In this document: piece by piece, positions 1-15,300 of the stretch | Numbering within the stretch: the stretch's first letter is position 1 | Layout: each line of letters begins with the position of its first letter | Origin: Gordius sp. MW1 | Taxonomy: Eukaryota; Nematomorpha; Gordioida; Gordea; Gordiidae | Length of the DNA: 64,000 bases | Assembly (NCBI GenBank): GCA_964036665.1 | Contig: OZ038530.1 | Coordinates: forward strand, 19,986,001 to 20,050,000 | Direction of reading: 5' to 3' | Position numbers and translations under genes: made by a program | Notes under the pieces: model-generated | The model's database searches: none | What the model saw: the letters and a program-made list of their open reading frames with translations, nothing else | Told to the model about the DNA's origin: nothing

Positions 1-118
1 GCAAACTTGACCCAATTGAGCGCAACACGTTTTAATGCATTGACCATGAATTATGACCTTTTCGGGGTGACATGGAGGTCGCACTTGAATCTTATTTAGA
101 AAAAGTATATTATTATAG

Positions 119-460
119 GCAACGGTCATCATTAATTTGCAGCGAATTATTTAGCTAGTTTCGCAATTATCTTTTATAAAGCCACAACCTAGACAAGTTG
201 TCAAAAGAAATTTATATATAAAGGTATTCAGTTGGGCACAAAAAACGGAATTTGAGCTCAAGCGAGGTCGAAAAAATTAAAGTCAACCAGCGGTGATTAG
301 CTAGTCTATATGCGAAATAAAAATAAAAGTCTTTTAGAGAAAGTCCACAACCATTAGAAACCCGTATAAGTTCCTGCAGAAATTATTAAAAAGCCAAGTT
401 GGACAGGACGGATGGACATCCAAAAGTGGGCCCATAAATTGCATAGCAATTAATAAATGT
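119..460 (+). repeat. Dispersed repeat, copy 1 (about 320 bp, GCATAGCAATTAATAA tail)
   Basis: This segment matches 45600-45935 in the opposite orientation, including GTCTATATGCGAAA, AAACCCGTATAAGTT and AAGTTGGACAGGAC. It ends with CCCATAAATTGCATAGCAAT followed by TAATAA, a tail found alone at many places in the window. A shared 3' module on different bodies resembles a SINE or other retroposon family (inference). It lies in filamin intron sequence, downstream of the last exon seen. Confidence 0.65.
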
Positions 461-651
461 TGTTCATAAGTGATAAGGTTGGATTGTACGAAATAAAAAA
501 AGTGGAGTTGAAATAAAACTAAGATAAAATTACGCGTGAAAAGCCACGCCAAATGAAAAAAACGGTGACTTTAATAAAAATGGCAACATAAATTATCACA
601 AAATATCTTTTGATAACCACATTAAGAATTAAAGGCCATTTTATATCATAC

Positions 652-3600
652 CTTCCATGGACTTTTAGGAAGGGCAGTGCCGCAATGAGAAATCCATAGG
701 ACGTGTTTGCCGACACCATTTGGTACATATGTGCACTTGTAAACGCGGTCAGCGAGGTCTGGGCCAGTGTATCTTTCCACCTTAACGGGCACTAATTCGT
801 ATTTCGGGTCCAAGAGAGTGACTTCTGGTGACGTAAAATTAATGGACTTGTTGTAGGGTGAAGAAGCACCAACGATGGCTTGAGTAGTATCAATGTAAAA
901 TTCGTTGACTTGGTCCAAGGCAATTTTCGAGCCATCCAACCCGTCGCCGTACACTTTAACCTAAGACGTGAGAATAAAGCGTCTTTCGTTTTAGGGTGCT
1001 TTATCAATCAAAAAAATTACCCAATATTGGGCTTAGAATGATGGAAAGGGTTCGACAATTTCAAAATGTAACTAACCTTAAATTAAATAACTTTCTGCGC
1101 CCTTTGAAGATATTCAAATATAATTAACCATATGTTAAACCATTTCGTGGAGGTATTTAGTCTTTAACTCATATATCCCGTTGTCAATTTATGAAAATTT
1201 CAACTTTTGATTAAAAACCCCAAACGACCAATATGGACACCTACGAGAAAATGATAATTAAGACATTAAAGATACTTTTATTTTTAGCAAAAATTATTCT
1301 GTTTGAATTTCTACGTGTATATTGACGTTATTTTATAGTTTTGGATAAACAGAAAAAAATACAAGGAAAACGTGAGAAAGATTTTTTGCGGGATAATTAA
1401 TAATTTAGAGGCTCCTTAATTTTAAGTTTCAAATGTAGGTTTACCTAAAGCCTATATCCAACTGACCTCCTGTTTTCCAACTTGTAGGGCTGGTTTTATT
1501 AAGCCTTTAATTATGTACGTCATTTACGCTTAGTCCTTTATTTATTTAACACCCCCACCCCCCCCCCCCCCCCGTAAACAAATTTTTCCATACAAGTGCA
1601 TTAAAACTAATTCATTATACATGATTATAAATGGTATAAAGTCGCAAATTTATCAAATTAATCGTCAACACTATAATCGAAACGTGAGACAAAATTTTTT
1701 TGTTTTAACCCTATCTGGGTGAAAGCCTTCGATCGAATCAGCAATTTCGGCCATGAAAGGACTGCCTGGAATATCTTGGCCGTCGCACAGTATACGAACC
1801 CCATATTCTCCTGCCACGTGCGGTATGTAACTAACTTCGGCAGATCCATCTCCATTATCCACACACTCTATTTTGGTTTGGGACGGTCCTTCTATGGCAA
1901 ATTCTGCGTTAATAAATAAAGAAGCAATGTTAAAAATCGTCATTTTTGAAGTTCCTTAAAGCAGAATTTTGCTTAAAAACTCATTGTTAATTTCATAGAC
2001 GATAGGTATTCTTCTATAGTCTAGAATAAAAATGATTGTCGCATTTTAGCAGATAACATTAAAGTACAATAATTCAATTTTAGTACAGCATAATTTTTAA
2101 ACAGTATCTGTTTGCATTTTATGGACGACTTTTTTTGGAAAGGAGTTAGACAGTTGGATTTAGAGCGTTTAGTTAGTTGATAGAATCCTTGGTATTGAAA
2201 TTTTCCAAATGCAGAGGCAACTAAACTAAGAAACTTAATAAATGCAATTCTTAGCTAAAAATTTTTTACAACATTTAAAAAACTGTTGAAGCGGCAACGC
2301 TTTTCTGTTTAGATATAACTGTAATATTCACAAAAACTTTGTTTCAAGATTTTTAAATAAAACGAGTTTAAACAAATGGTAGCGACCCCATTTTGACAAA
2401 ACGGAGATAAATAAACGAAACCTTTAATAGGAGAATCCCAAAGTTATACCTGAACCTAGTGCCGTAAAAACGGCTGGGTTGCGTTTGGTCGACCTTTGAT
2501 TTCAGTCGACTAAACATACTTGTTTAGTCGACATCTAAGCTTAGTCGAAATATGAAAAACAGACCAGAATCGACCGTTAGTTTTAGTTGAACCAAAGATC
2601 GGCCAAACAAAACCCTACCGTTTTTACAACACTACCCACATGATGGCTAACAGTTAGGGGCTTATTAGATATTATAAACGCACATTGCAGATGGCCATTA
2701 AAAATCTGAGTTCAAAAATCGTTAAAACATAAAAGACTAAGTATTATGAGCCCATTTCTCGCACAAAATGCGTTTATTTTTAACCTAATCTAAAAATAAA
2801 ATTTGATACAAAAAAACTAACCACACAACTAAGTAGTTATTAGCTAGTCACATTTATCATAACAAAAGTAATTAGTCAATAACCATTTCACATGATAAAC
2901 AAACTCTTTACTAAAAACTGTTTTGATTAACAAATTTTTGTGTGATTTCAACTCCACTTTTATTCTAATTTTCTGAAGATGGCTTCCACAGCTCGAAATA
3001 TCAAGTCTCATTTCCCTCAAATCATTTTATCAATCCAACTTTATCACTTATAAACAACAATTAGAATTACGAATGATCAACAGTAAATAATAATTAAATT
3101 TATACAAAATGCATGGCGCAAACATAATCTTTTTCAAGGCAACTTTTAGCAGTAGTTACCTAGAGCACCCGTCTCTCCATTGGTTTCTACGCTGAAATTA
3201 GCGCTGCTTCCAGCCAAACCCTCTTCGAGACCGGGTCCGAACGCCTTAATCCTAGATTCTTTGTACTTCATAACGTCAACCTTAATGATAAAAAAGGCAA
3301 AATATGAAAAAGAGGATTGAAAAATGTTCTATTCATTTTTAAGAATTTATGATACTTTGCAATACTTTTAATTAAGTTAAAAAAGCTCTTATTTTTTATT
3401 TAAAAGCTTTAATTTAATCCTAATGGACCTATGCCAAAAATTATTTAGTTCTTCCAGAACTTGCCCGAAAGTAACATTAGTTTGCCGTTCTCAGATTGAG
3501 ATAGATTCCGTTTAGAGCGTTTCCATAAAATGCTGATACAACAGATTGATGAACAGCTCATTTTTGCGTTAAAATTTATTAAATACCCCAGACCACCATT

Positions 3601-6349
3601 TTTGGTGAGGTTTTTTAATATCCACACTTGTTCAGGGGAAAAAATTGCAAAATTTATGGAAGAAAGTATAATGAGAACGTTAAGGGATTATATTTCCATA
3701 CGTAAGTTTAACCTTTAATCATACACCGAAATGAACAGGGTTGAGCTCATTAATCAATACCCTCAAACACGGCAGCCCACCCACACCCTTTCGTAATAAT
3801 TATCAGCAGGTCGCCAGTCTATTATATATTATTGGTCTGTGATGCTGTTTTAAAAACGGATGGGTTTTGTTTGGTCGACGTTTGATTTTACTCATCTAAA
3901 CATAACCAGACCAGGTCTGTTTTTCTTAGTCAACCTCTGGCTGGGCGTAGCCGAAATTTAAAAAACAGGCCATAGTCTTCCGTTTGTCTTAGTTGAACCA
4001 AATGTCGACCAAACAAAACCCAGCCCTTTTTACAACACTAATCTATGAGCGTATCCTAACAACTAGGGCTCTTTGAATATTGACCACCCGTTCTGAATTT
4101 CGAAGCTTAAGGATGAGGCAAATGACACAACACAATAATTTTAATGGGGTAATTTAAAGTCTTGTTTGGCCACGAGGTTGGGTCAAAATCTTACCTCGAT
4201 GCTAGATTGCCTATTCTAAGCAAAAGCAAATTTAACGAGCCTTTTTCTATCTCAAAAGGACTTCATAAACCTTACTCACTAGGCTTGAAAAATGATAAAA
4301 GCAATATATAGATTTTAAAAATGTACTAGCTAGTAGAATTAAGTTCTATCCCAAACTTTCAGCAATTTGTAATGAATAAAAATAAATTCCTACGTAAAAA
4401 GGTGTTTTAGGGATGGGGGTATCTTCGCAGCTAATTTCGATAGAATACTTCCCTTCTACCGAGGGAGTATATTGGTATTTAACGTCAGAAACTTTAACTG
4501 GCCCAGCTCCGCGGCTAGTAGCCGGAGAAATATGATGAAGGGTTCCGTTGGCTATAGGTTTGACTTCCGTACTAGAAATCAATTTGCAAGGCTCTTCTGC
4601 CCTACCTATAAAACAGGTTATAATCAATTAAATAGTTTACTATTTATAGTGAAATGAATGAACGATTTTTTTGTAACCTTAAAAGTTTTTCTAATATTTA
4701 AACTCGTTTAAACATATTATTAGGGTATGTTTACAATTAATTAAATTAAGTGCATAGCAATTAATAAACCCGATGTACGAGTGCAACATATTTATCTACT
4801 AGAAGTTGCTTCTTCTGGATGGGGGTTTATTATTTAGTTTGCGGCATCGTACATCGAGCATTGAAAAAAACTTAAAAAAGGGAAGGGGGAGGGCAGTCAA
4901 AATTAGTATAATTAACAATTTTATTAAAGCCAAAAAGACTCAATTTAGGGAAATTCATGCCGAAAAATTCAATTCAATACCACTAATAGGGGAAAGTGCG
5001 AATCATTTGTGCGTGCACAAATGAAACCAAACAAGCCTTAAAATCATAAACTCTCCCAAACAAACACTAGAAGAAAATAGTAAATAACATTCATATATAA
5101 GGAAAAGTCTGAACCTTACAATTAGCATAAACATTAAAACGAAAACAAATGTGGTTATAACTAACTAGGTTCCAAAAAGTGTAAATAAAATCGCAAAAAA
5201 GGCCATAATTTTTACTTGGGCTTATGACGCGAGCCGATAAAGTTGCTACTGCAACGGGTTCGGGCAAATGCAGGGTAAAATCAACTATGTCTCGCGCTCT
5301 AATTCCTTTGGCTTGTACGCCTCGTCCGGTCACATACATTTTAGACACGTCCACTCCTATCGCAATCATATTATAATGCTGAAAAATTACTACGCTGTTA
5401 ATCAGGTCTCACTCGAAATCTATAAATTATCAGTAATTACTGAAAAATAGATGCAAAATTGTTTCAAAATATCTTTATCATATCAATTTAAATAGCCCTG
5501 ATTCGTTGTTTAAAGGTTTGGAGTAGTGTTGTAAAAACGGCTGGTTTTTGTTGGTCGACCAAACATAAACATAACAAAGGTTAAACCAAAAAGCCTTTCG
5601 TCTGTTTATGTATGCGACTAAGAAAATTGAGTTTAGTCGACTAAAACCAAAAATCGACCAAACAAAACCCAGCCGTTTTTACAACACTACTTTGAAGAAT
5701 CAGAACATTCAACATAATCTAAGCTAACCAATGATGACATCAAGTTTTAATATTTCAAGGTAACTAATTTACCTTTTTTATTTTAAGTATACCATTTAAT
5801 AGTCTTAATGTAATTAAAACAGGCCCTACAAAACTTATGATAATTCAAATTAAAACAGTTTCGCGATTATAAGAGCAAGCAAAACCGTTCAAATACTTAA
5901 TAATTTTATATTAAATTATTAATTCATTTGAAGTTATAAACATTTTAAAAGCACAAAATATAACACCCAAAAAAATTTAATTAAAACAATAAGGCATTAA
6001 GCTACATTTCGGCTATTTATTATGCCTTACTAGTGTTGTAAAAACGGCTGGGTGTTATTTGCCCGGGTTTTGATTTAGTCGACTAAAAATAAAGGTCGAC
6101 CAAACAAAACCCAATTTTTACAACAGCATTCCTTACCACTATCAACGGTAACATCGAAAGGACTGCCGGGGATGTGTTTGCCTTCAAACGTAACGTGTAT
6201 TTGGTGTGGGCCAGCCAGAGTCGGGGTATATTCGCATAAATATTCGCCTCCTTGAGTCAAAACAGAACTTTCCCGAATAGTTATCGGTTTCGCTTCATTC
6301 TCGCAACTTGCGTGGCAAAGAAAACATTCTAGTCGGCCCTTACCCGCAT
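652..6349 (-). CDS. Filamin exons 8-13: Ig repeats 2 to 5
   Basis: Exon 8 (6137-6349) completes repeat 2, ending [14 protein letters not shown]. Exons 9-10 (5216-5356, 4394-4605) form repeat 3, which is divergent: it starts [11 protein letters not shown] instead of the usual GPGL and ends IPKTPFY. Exons 11-12 (3160-3280, 1710-1903) form repeat 4 ([12 protein letters not shown], then [11 protein letters not shown]). Exon 13 (652-960) forms repeat 5 ([12 protein letters not shown], then ALPKSPWK). Repeat 5 carries a longer central segment than usual. Confidence 0.88.
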
Positions 6350-9300
6350 CTATAACAAAAAATACGTTTTTAGTTTTTGGCGTCATTAAGGTTATAACAG
6401 GTGTAGTCAATGTGATTTATAATAAGGGATGTCTTAATTAGAAAAAGTTTTTTTAATGAGTACTGGTTACTTGCAAACAAACAAACAATAATATGTAATT
6501 TATACAACAAATGGTATTGATCCTTATATGGAACTCGGGTTTTAGAGATTTTCATCGTAAACTACTGAAGTTAACACAAAATCTTTTGAAATTTTTGATA
6601 TTATTCAATATGAAGTATCCCTGTGACAAAAATATTCCCCCCTTCTGATTTTTTATTTCTTATATGACCATTAATATAATCAATTTTTTTAAATTGTCAG
6701 TTTTGTCATAGTGCTTTTAACTACACTGGATTTTGGGGCAAAGATTTCTGGTCAATATTTATAAACCCGCTATTATTGTTGACTATGAGAAGGGTTAAGA
6801 TATGCGAAGATAGATAGTAATAAAAATAATAAAAGATAAAAAAAATTAAATTTCCAAAAGCAGTGATACAATAGACGTTTATCGAATATTTAAGGATTAC
6901 CATATCTTCCAAATACCCTGTAAATATAGTTTTAATCTCACAAATTTTTGGTTAAATATAGTTTTTCCTCAATTAATTTCATCTATGCCCGCTAATAAAT
7001 ATTAAAAAAATGAAGGGCGACGAAGCAATAATATAAATCAATAATAATACCTAACAGTTATATGCTCATAAGGACGAAATTAAAACTAACCTTTGGTGTA
7101 AACACGGAATTGGGAGGTGTGCCCAATTTTGGCTTGACCATCTAAGCCCGAACCTTGAGCTACACATTTACTAGCGTCGCCCGTTAATTCTTCCACGTAA
7201 ACTCGGAAGGGACTTCTAGCCACTTCGCGTCCGGCAAATTTAACATCGACCTAGCAAACAATTTCAGTTTTTTCGTGGTAATTTTTAAATTGTGATTAAA
7301 GTAAATTATATCTTATAATTATAGTGGACAAAAGAGAAGCAGGGTTGTGATTTAAAGTTATCGTTCATATTCCATTTTATGTGAATTATTTATTTCAAAA
7401 ACTGAGATGTGCCCTTGGTTAGACGCAATATTCATCATGTTTGAAAGTTTGGAAAAGTCTGACTCTGACCCAGACAAAACAGTGTTATTTTTACTACTAG
7501 CCCAACCTTTAAAATTAGTCGGCTTTCTTAATTGTTTCGAGTAATAATGGTAGAAATAATGGTAAACGAGTACTCCGCAGTAGTAAGTCGCGTTTTGGTA
7601 AATTTTTTAGACATGGTAAATTTTTAAATTTGGAACTTTAAAATAGCTGTCTTAAGATTTATTAATTGCTTTTATTAAATTTAAGGTAAAATAATATAGG
7701 ATTTAATCGCATCCTCGACTTATTTTCAACGCAAAATGCTGGTAATCATAATCATAATCGCATTTATAGGATAATAAAAATTTAAAAGACAGAAATATTG
7801 TATAAAAAATTTAAACCCAAACGAATAAATGATGAAAGTAAACTTACGAGGTAAGTGCCTCTGGAAGGAGGTGTATATGTGCAAGTGTAGGTTAGGTTGC
7901 GGTCGTCGTTGAATCGGACGTCAACCTACCAACATTAGAAATTTGCAAATTAGGGTAACACATTTTATTTGTCAATTAATATTATAATTAACATGAAATA
8001 TATAAATAATCCGTGAATGTTTAAAAGTTCGGTGTATTATGCAGGTTGGTGTTGTAAAAACGGCTGGATTTTGTTTGGTCGACCTTAAAAATCAACGGAT
8101 TTTTGGTCTGTTTTCCTTAGTCGACCCCTAGGCCCAGTCGAAATTTGAAAAACAGACCAGAATCGTAGTCTTAGTAAAACCAAAGGAGGTCGACCAAACA
8201 AATCTCAGCCCTTTTTACAACACTAATGCAGGTATTGGAGGACATGGCACGACAAGACAGATTTGGTAAAAGGAGGAAGATGTTGGCTTAAAACTTGGGG
8301 TCAAACGATAAATTTTTTGAAATTTTAGCCATAATTTTAATACATTTCAACAAATTTTTGAATTTAGAGGGGGCAGCCGCCCCTTACTGCCCCCCCCCTT
8401 GGCTAAATTAAAATATTCCAACACCTAAGGTTTTAAAGTGTCAAGTTATAAATGATTTGTGATCTCGAACCATAGGAATTCTCTTTTGTCATTAATCAGC
8501 GAAATGACATTTTTTCCATTTTTGATCAGTTGCCCGTTAAATAAATTATATTTTTAATCAAAGATTTTAGTGTATAATCTGATTTAGATACAAATCAATC
8601 AAGAGTCAACGCTAATGGTTTGCAGCAATATACATGTAAAACCCCATAATTAGACAAAGTATTCACGTAATCGCCAACATATTAATCACAAGAAGTCAAA
8701 AAATAAGTAATAATGGTGAGTGTGTTCGAAAAGATAAAATAAATTTGATGTTATATCTAAGATCCATAGGGGTCCAAATAAAATACTTTCTAAAAATTAA
8801 TTTTAATAGCATCCCTAAATGAATTATATCTTTATAAAGACATCACAAGTGAAACGTGTCTATCTCCTTTCAAAAGGGATTCTGTTATAAATCTTAAATT
8901 TTGGCAATTCATAGCCAAAGGATGTGCACACAACTTCTTAGAACTTTTGAAAAATAATAGAAGGAATCTGTGCCGCAACTCGGACCTACAAAAACACCCT
9001 TCATACATAGGCAAGTTTTTTGTATTTCCTCTAAAGTCTACGGCTTGATCTCAAGTAATTTTTTCCAATATTCCTTTTAATTTTAAAAACACCAACATTT
9101 CAGATGCTTAAAAGCAGCGCCCTTTAGCAAATTTAAGTTAAGAAAATAGACTAAACATTAATTATTCCATAGTCTTAATACATGCCTTAATGCAGAAACT
9201 ATGAAATATCAACAATCTAGGTGAAAAAGTTAACAGCACTTGCGGGAACCTTACTTCCCTAATATAAATGTAAATTGCCAAAGCCTAAACTCATTACGTA

Positions 9301-12300
9301 ATAAAAGCTAATTCTAATGTTAAATTAGTCAACGTCAAACAACCAAAATTCCTTCATGAAAATCCACCTAGTCCAGTTCGAACAATAAACTCATTAAAAG
9401 CGCTAAGAGAGGTGTAGTTAAAAAACAAAGCCTATCCTAGGCGTAGCTAACCACCTAACTTCAACTTCATTGTAAGTAGTAAGTGAAGTTAATTATAAAA
9501 TTTGATTGAACATTTTTTCAACAAAAAGTTTTGATCAATCAAGGTTTTGTTTGTTTTAAAAGACACCCAAAAATTCGAAAAGTACACAGGATTTCGGGGT
9601 AATCATGAAACGATTAACCTTTTAGAATTGGAATGGTCAACGAAAGGCGTCTCTAGTGTTGTAAAAACGGCTGAGGTTTGTTTGGTCGACTTTAGGTTTT
9701 AGTCAACTCAACATAAACAAACCAAATGTTTGACCAAAATTTGGTATATTTATGTGTGGTCTACTAAAATTAAAGGTCGACCGAACAAAACCCAGCCGGT
9801 TTTACAACACTAGGTGTCCCCTTCAATTCAATATAGCTGAGAGTCAACCACAAATTTTTAAACTAAATGCCTTCTAAATAAGCTGATAAAAGAACCTCAA
9901 CATCCCTATATAGTATTACAATATCATAAGCATACTACTAACATTAAATACCCAAGTTAACTATAAAATCACATATGATAGCTGAAATAGAAAACATATG
10001 GTATTCTTAATCCTGCTTTATAGTAGTTATTATTGGTAAACAATGCAGCCTACTGTTATAACGAAAGTTTCCTCAAACTATTCTTCACTTCAACTAAGCC
10101 CAAATAAAAACCAGACTAAAAATATTTAATTTTTTTTGATTGATTCAAAATTCAACGATATAAGATTCAAAAAACATTATTGAAAACAAATCATGGCACC
10201 CAATGTTCACCTCACAGGTCTTAAGTGTCAATTGAAATAATATCGGGTGGCTGACGAAAATCATGAAACTTTTTTTAAAAAACCTTGGTTATTTCACACC
10301 CTGATGAAAAGTAATCAAAGATCGATTTAAGAACGTCAACGTGATGTATAGTTTAATGAATGAGTAAAAAACCCTAAATACTATACGAATGAGATATTGC
10401 CTCTTTCTCGAGCTATTACTTGATGTTCTGTGTCGTCCATGAAGTTTTTCATACTCGCTTCTACCTGACCACGTCCCGCACTAAACGTTTCGACCGTAAA
10501 TTTGGCTGGGGTTCCCGCTATCACTCCTAAGGTGTTTATATTTTTATTGAGTGGTTTGGTCAAGGTAACAACAATTTACCTAATTAGCAAGTGTAAAATT
10601 TTCAAAATTTTCGATATATAACCAAAACGTTAAAAATAGTAGTCTATAAATAGTGCCCTGTAAACGAATACTATTCGGCCTGAGTATTAAAAACTCTAAG
10701 GAAGCCTATAAAACCCTTGAAATTAAATAGGTGTATAACTTCAGTTATCCGACTTCTCTATCACTCCTTCAAAAAAATCATAAAAATCATGAAAATCATC
10801 AAGGCCCGAAAATCTTTCAATTACTCATAAAGCCTCACCTAGTAATAACAACCCAAAAGTATTCGTTTAACCGATAATAATAATTCGGGATGGCTTATGC
10901 GAAGCTGGATCAGATCAACTACTTTATGATGAATTAAGTACAAACTTTATATACGAGTGGTCATTTATAAAAACCAGTTGGCTATAATATTATCACAGCA
11001 TTGTCAAGGAAATAAAATAATTAATAACTGCGTATACCGGTAGGCTCGACACCAGGGCCATGCACCCTAACTTTGCTGGGGTTGGTTCGGGGCCTCAGAG
11101 GCGCGTTCGGTTTGGGTTTAGCGTTGGGAAATTGCGAAAGATAGGTCATCATACTCAATTCGTCCACGTTGAGGTTCACCATTTCCCTCGGTTTTATGAG
11201 CTAACGCGACAAAGGTACTTTATTATTAAAATCCTACTCAAAAAACGACAGGCCCAACAAAAATTTCCACTTTTTGCCTAAGAGTCGATCTTAAAATCCG
11301 AAAAAATTGCTAAGGAAATTAAGGTTTTAAAATTGAATCTTTTATGTATTCCAAAATAGTTACTATGGCGATGCAAAATGACATACAGAGAGAGGGCGCG
11401 GTTAAAAATTGTATATAGTTTTACAAAATTACTTTTAAAAAGTTGGGTTACATAACCTCAAAGTTTGCTTGGCGGTGGGGGCCCTGAGAAATATGATGTA
11501 CTTTTGATTTTTGCTTTAGAAAAGTTTAAAAAATTGCTGCAAATCCACAGACTAGGCAAAAAGGGCTCACCATAAAGGAATACAAATGATTAATATTGCA
11601 TGACGTAAATAAGGGTCATATAAAAAATTTAAAAATGTGAGGAATCAAGATAAAGTTCCCATTTCCCTTGAACCCCTACGTAAACGTAGTGTTGTAAAAA
11701 CGGTTGATTGGCGCTTTAGTCGACTAACAGACCAACGTTTTCCTCTAAGCTTAGTCGAAATTTGAAAAACAGGCTAGAGTCGACCGTCTGCCTTAGTAAA
11801 ACCAACGGTCGACCAAGCAATAACCCAGCCGTTTAGTGTTTTTAACAAATTCCCCAGGAAAAAGCCCTGATTCGATAAGAAAAAACGTTTGGGATTAATC
11901 GGGCCTCATTTTATAAGCTCAAACATTATCGTTTATTTAGTTTTCAAAAAATGAGCAATTTTGGAGGCTAATTAAAAGGGAGGGGCCACAAACCTGGGGC
12001 ACGGAGAGCCATTCTTCGGCTAATTGCATGGCTTCAACGGCATTATCCAAAGCATTCCTAGAGTCATAATCAGGCCAATCCGGGCAAAGTCCTAAACGAA
12101 AAAAAGTAATATTATTTATGCCCAAGTTTAAATTGCAAAAATTAACATTACTCAACTAAATATAAAATGGGAAGGTCTTAGTTACTATCACACGATTTTA
12201 ACCATAATTTACCGATTTTTCTCAATTCTCAAATAAGTTTTAGATTGTTTAAATATTTTTACATAGCTGTTGTTAATTAATTAAGTAAGGGACGATTATA

Positions 12301-15300
12301 AAAACTAATTAAACGACTAATAATTTTCAAATTTAATTTACTGCTAAACCCAACAGGCAAAAAAATATCCTAGCCCTGGGCGTAGCCAGGGGGGCGGCCG
12401 CCCCCCCCCCTAAATGACAAAAAAAATTTCAATGTAAAGACCGTTAAAAATTAGAAAAATTTATGTTTTGCCCCTCCCCCAATCCAAAACCTGGCTACGC
12501 CTATGATTCAAGCAATACCTTTCCTTAATAAATTCAATTTCAGAATCAACATTTCTTTATTGCGAATAAAACTATAATTTAAAAGTCACAAAATCAAGGT
12601 ATAGTAAACAGGATTTAAAGCCGTTTTAAAAGTAAAAAACATAGCACAAATACAAATAACAATTTCAACTAAAAACGATAACGCATGCATTTTTGAAATG
12701 ACCAGATTACCTATATTTCCGCAATTCTCGTAATGCCAAAAAATAAGTAAAAGAACAATCAAACAAAATAATTAAATGCTCAGTAGAATTTCGTAATTTA
12801 TTTCCTCCGCATATTCCATGCTAATCTCCTCAATTCCGTCCTTTACCTTTAATAACAAAGGACTAAAAAGGTTAAAGGGAGTGAGAGGGGGGGGGGAAGT
12901 GTTCATTAAAAACTGCTCAAAACAGCCACATTTTAGGCACAAACAAAACTTACGTGGCGTAATTTATGTTCAAATAGCACTGCAATACTTAAGCCATAAG
13001 CCTATTGAAACTATGTGCAATTTTCTTAAAAAGCTAATATGGAAAATTCTTTCTTTGATCAAAAACCAATAGTCAATTCATTTTTTTAATTAAAATGTAA
13101 TTATAAATTTAAAATATAATTTTCTGGCTGATAGCTAACGATAGTTTGCCCGGTAGGAAGAGCTTTAGTAAAAAACAATCTTTCACAAAAGCATGAGGAT
13201 CAAATTTAAAAACTATAGTTAAGGTAATATCAAAAAATAAGTAGTGTCCAGTTTTTAATAAATATCGTATTGTATGTTGAGCGTTTGATTTTGGACATTC
13301 CTAAACTCAACCAGTCTAAGGCCAAGTGTGAACTCCGAGAATTATTAAGATGCGTTTACACTTAATATTTCATATAAAACCCATGGGCGTAGCCAGGGGG
13401 GCGGATGCCTCTCCCTAAATGGCGAGAGAAAAAAAAATTCAATGCAAAAACGCTTAAAAATTAAAAAATTTACGTTTTGCCCCCCCCCCAATAAAACCTG
13501 ACTACGCCCATGTAAACACCTAAAGCTTTAAAGCAATGGGTTATTAGTTGCAGGGGCTTAGCCAGGGGGGGGGGCAGGGAGGGGTGGCTGTCCCCCTTTT
13601 AATCCTAAATTTTGATAAAAATTTTTAAAATCACGGCTAAAATTTTAAAAAATTATCATTTTCCGCCTTCTTAAATCATTATTGCCCCCTTTATTCCCAT
13701 TGCTGGCTATGCCCATCATGATTAGTTGTAACTTTTTGGAATTTATTTTAAAAATTCTGCTGCTTACAATCGTGTGAAGATATCTAAACCAATTTTTTTA
13801 ATGAAATTTACATAGGCGTAGCCAAAAAAATCAGGAAGGGGTATCTGCCCCCCCCCACACCCAAAAATATTAATTGTATTGAGTAAAATTGGTCTAAAAA
13901 TTATAATTTATATACAAATTACAAAACATCATTTTGGCCGTCCATATAAAAATTGCCAGTTTGCCCCTCCCCCCTTAATAAAATATGCACTCTACTCCTA
14001 TATGAAACGTTGGGAATCAAATCTTTAAATCACAAAAACTAAAAATACGTATATGTTTAAGGTATTTATTTTACATTATGACCAAATTTCCTCATTTTTA
14101 ACAAACAAACTGTAAAAAAACATAAAATAAAAGTAAATTTTGTCGTTTTCGACAACAATCACGTGGTTTTTTCTTGGCAAATAATTCGGACTATTTGCAA
14201 GGTAATATATGTAAATGTAAAACTAAAAGTGTTGATGCTATTACTTTGAAAATCACAAGTCGTAGTAATACGATAAGTTGTTTTTTTTCGTCCTCGGGCG
14301 AGCGAGATCGCGTATAAATTAAAGAAATTAAAGTGGGGGAGGAGCAAAGGCTTTATTAGTGGCAGCAGCAGTGAGATAAGAATGCTTCTTCTGTTCCTCA
14401 AGGGCTAAATGGGTCGGGATGGGGTCAATTTTATGGCATGACAAAATTAACATAAACTACAGGACAGGGACAGGGTAGGAGGACACAATACTCTAATCCG
14501 CCCCCCCCCTCTTGGTGAGAGTGGGAAAAAGATTAAAAGGCCTGACTAAGGTATATATTTTTTTTTTATTGCATACATTAAATAGATGTATAACGTGGAC
14601 CTTTGGCTAACAATTTCCTTTTACGCAAAAAAACAATAAAATTTATTTCTTTAGTGGCAGTTTTAAGATATATAAAAGTAAGTATAATAACCCATAAATT
14701 GCATAGCAATTAATAAACGTGAAAGACGTGAAAATATTCTAACCCTAACGTGGTTGAGATATGAAAAGGCTGAGTCTTTACATCTATAAAATGTTTATTT
14801 TTGTGTTCTGAAATTATCATTTTTAGCCATGGGCGTAGCCAGGGAGGAGCGGCTGCCCCTTTAAATCCAAAATTTCTTTGAAATCTATCAAAACTATGGC
14901 TAAAATTTCAAAAAATTATCATTTTGCCCTCCCTAAATCATTATTGCCCCCCCTCTAATTTCAATGCTGACTATGCCCATGTTTACAGGTATACAAGTTT
15001 AATTTCGTAAGAATAGATTGATCGAAATACGAAACTAATTGAAAGCTATTTTCGGCAAGCACAATGAATGTTTATATTAAGAACGAAATTTTATTTAACA
15101 AAATTAGCGTTTTAATTGCTATTTAACTTAAGCTTGAACTTTTTTTAATACATAATTATTGCAAGGGTCTGTTTGAAATATTTGTTAATTTCTAGCTTAA
15201 ATTTGCCCAAACCCCCAATTTCACATAATTTAATCTTTCTCACTCATCAAAAATCACCTTTAATCCCCTGCAAAAGTTTCTTTTAACATTGACCCGTAAA

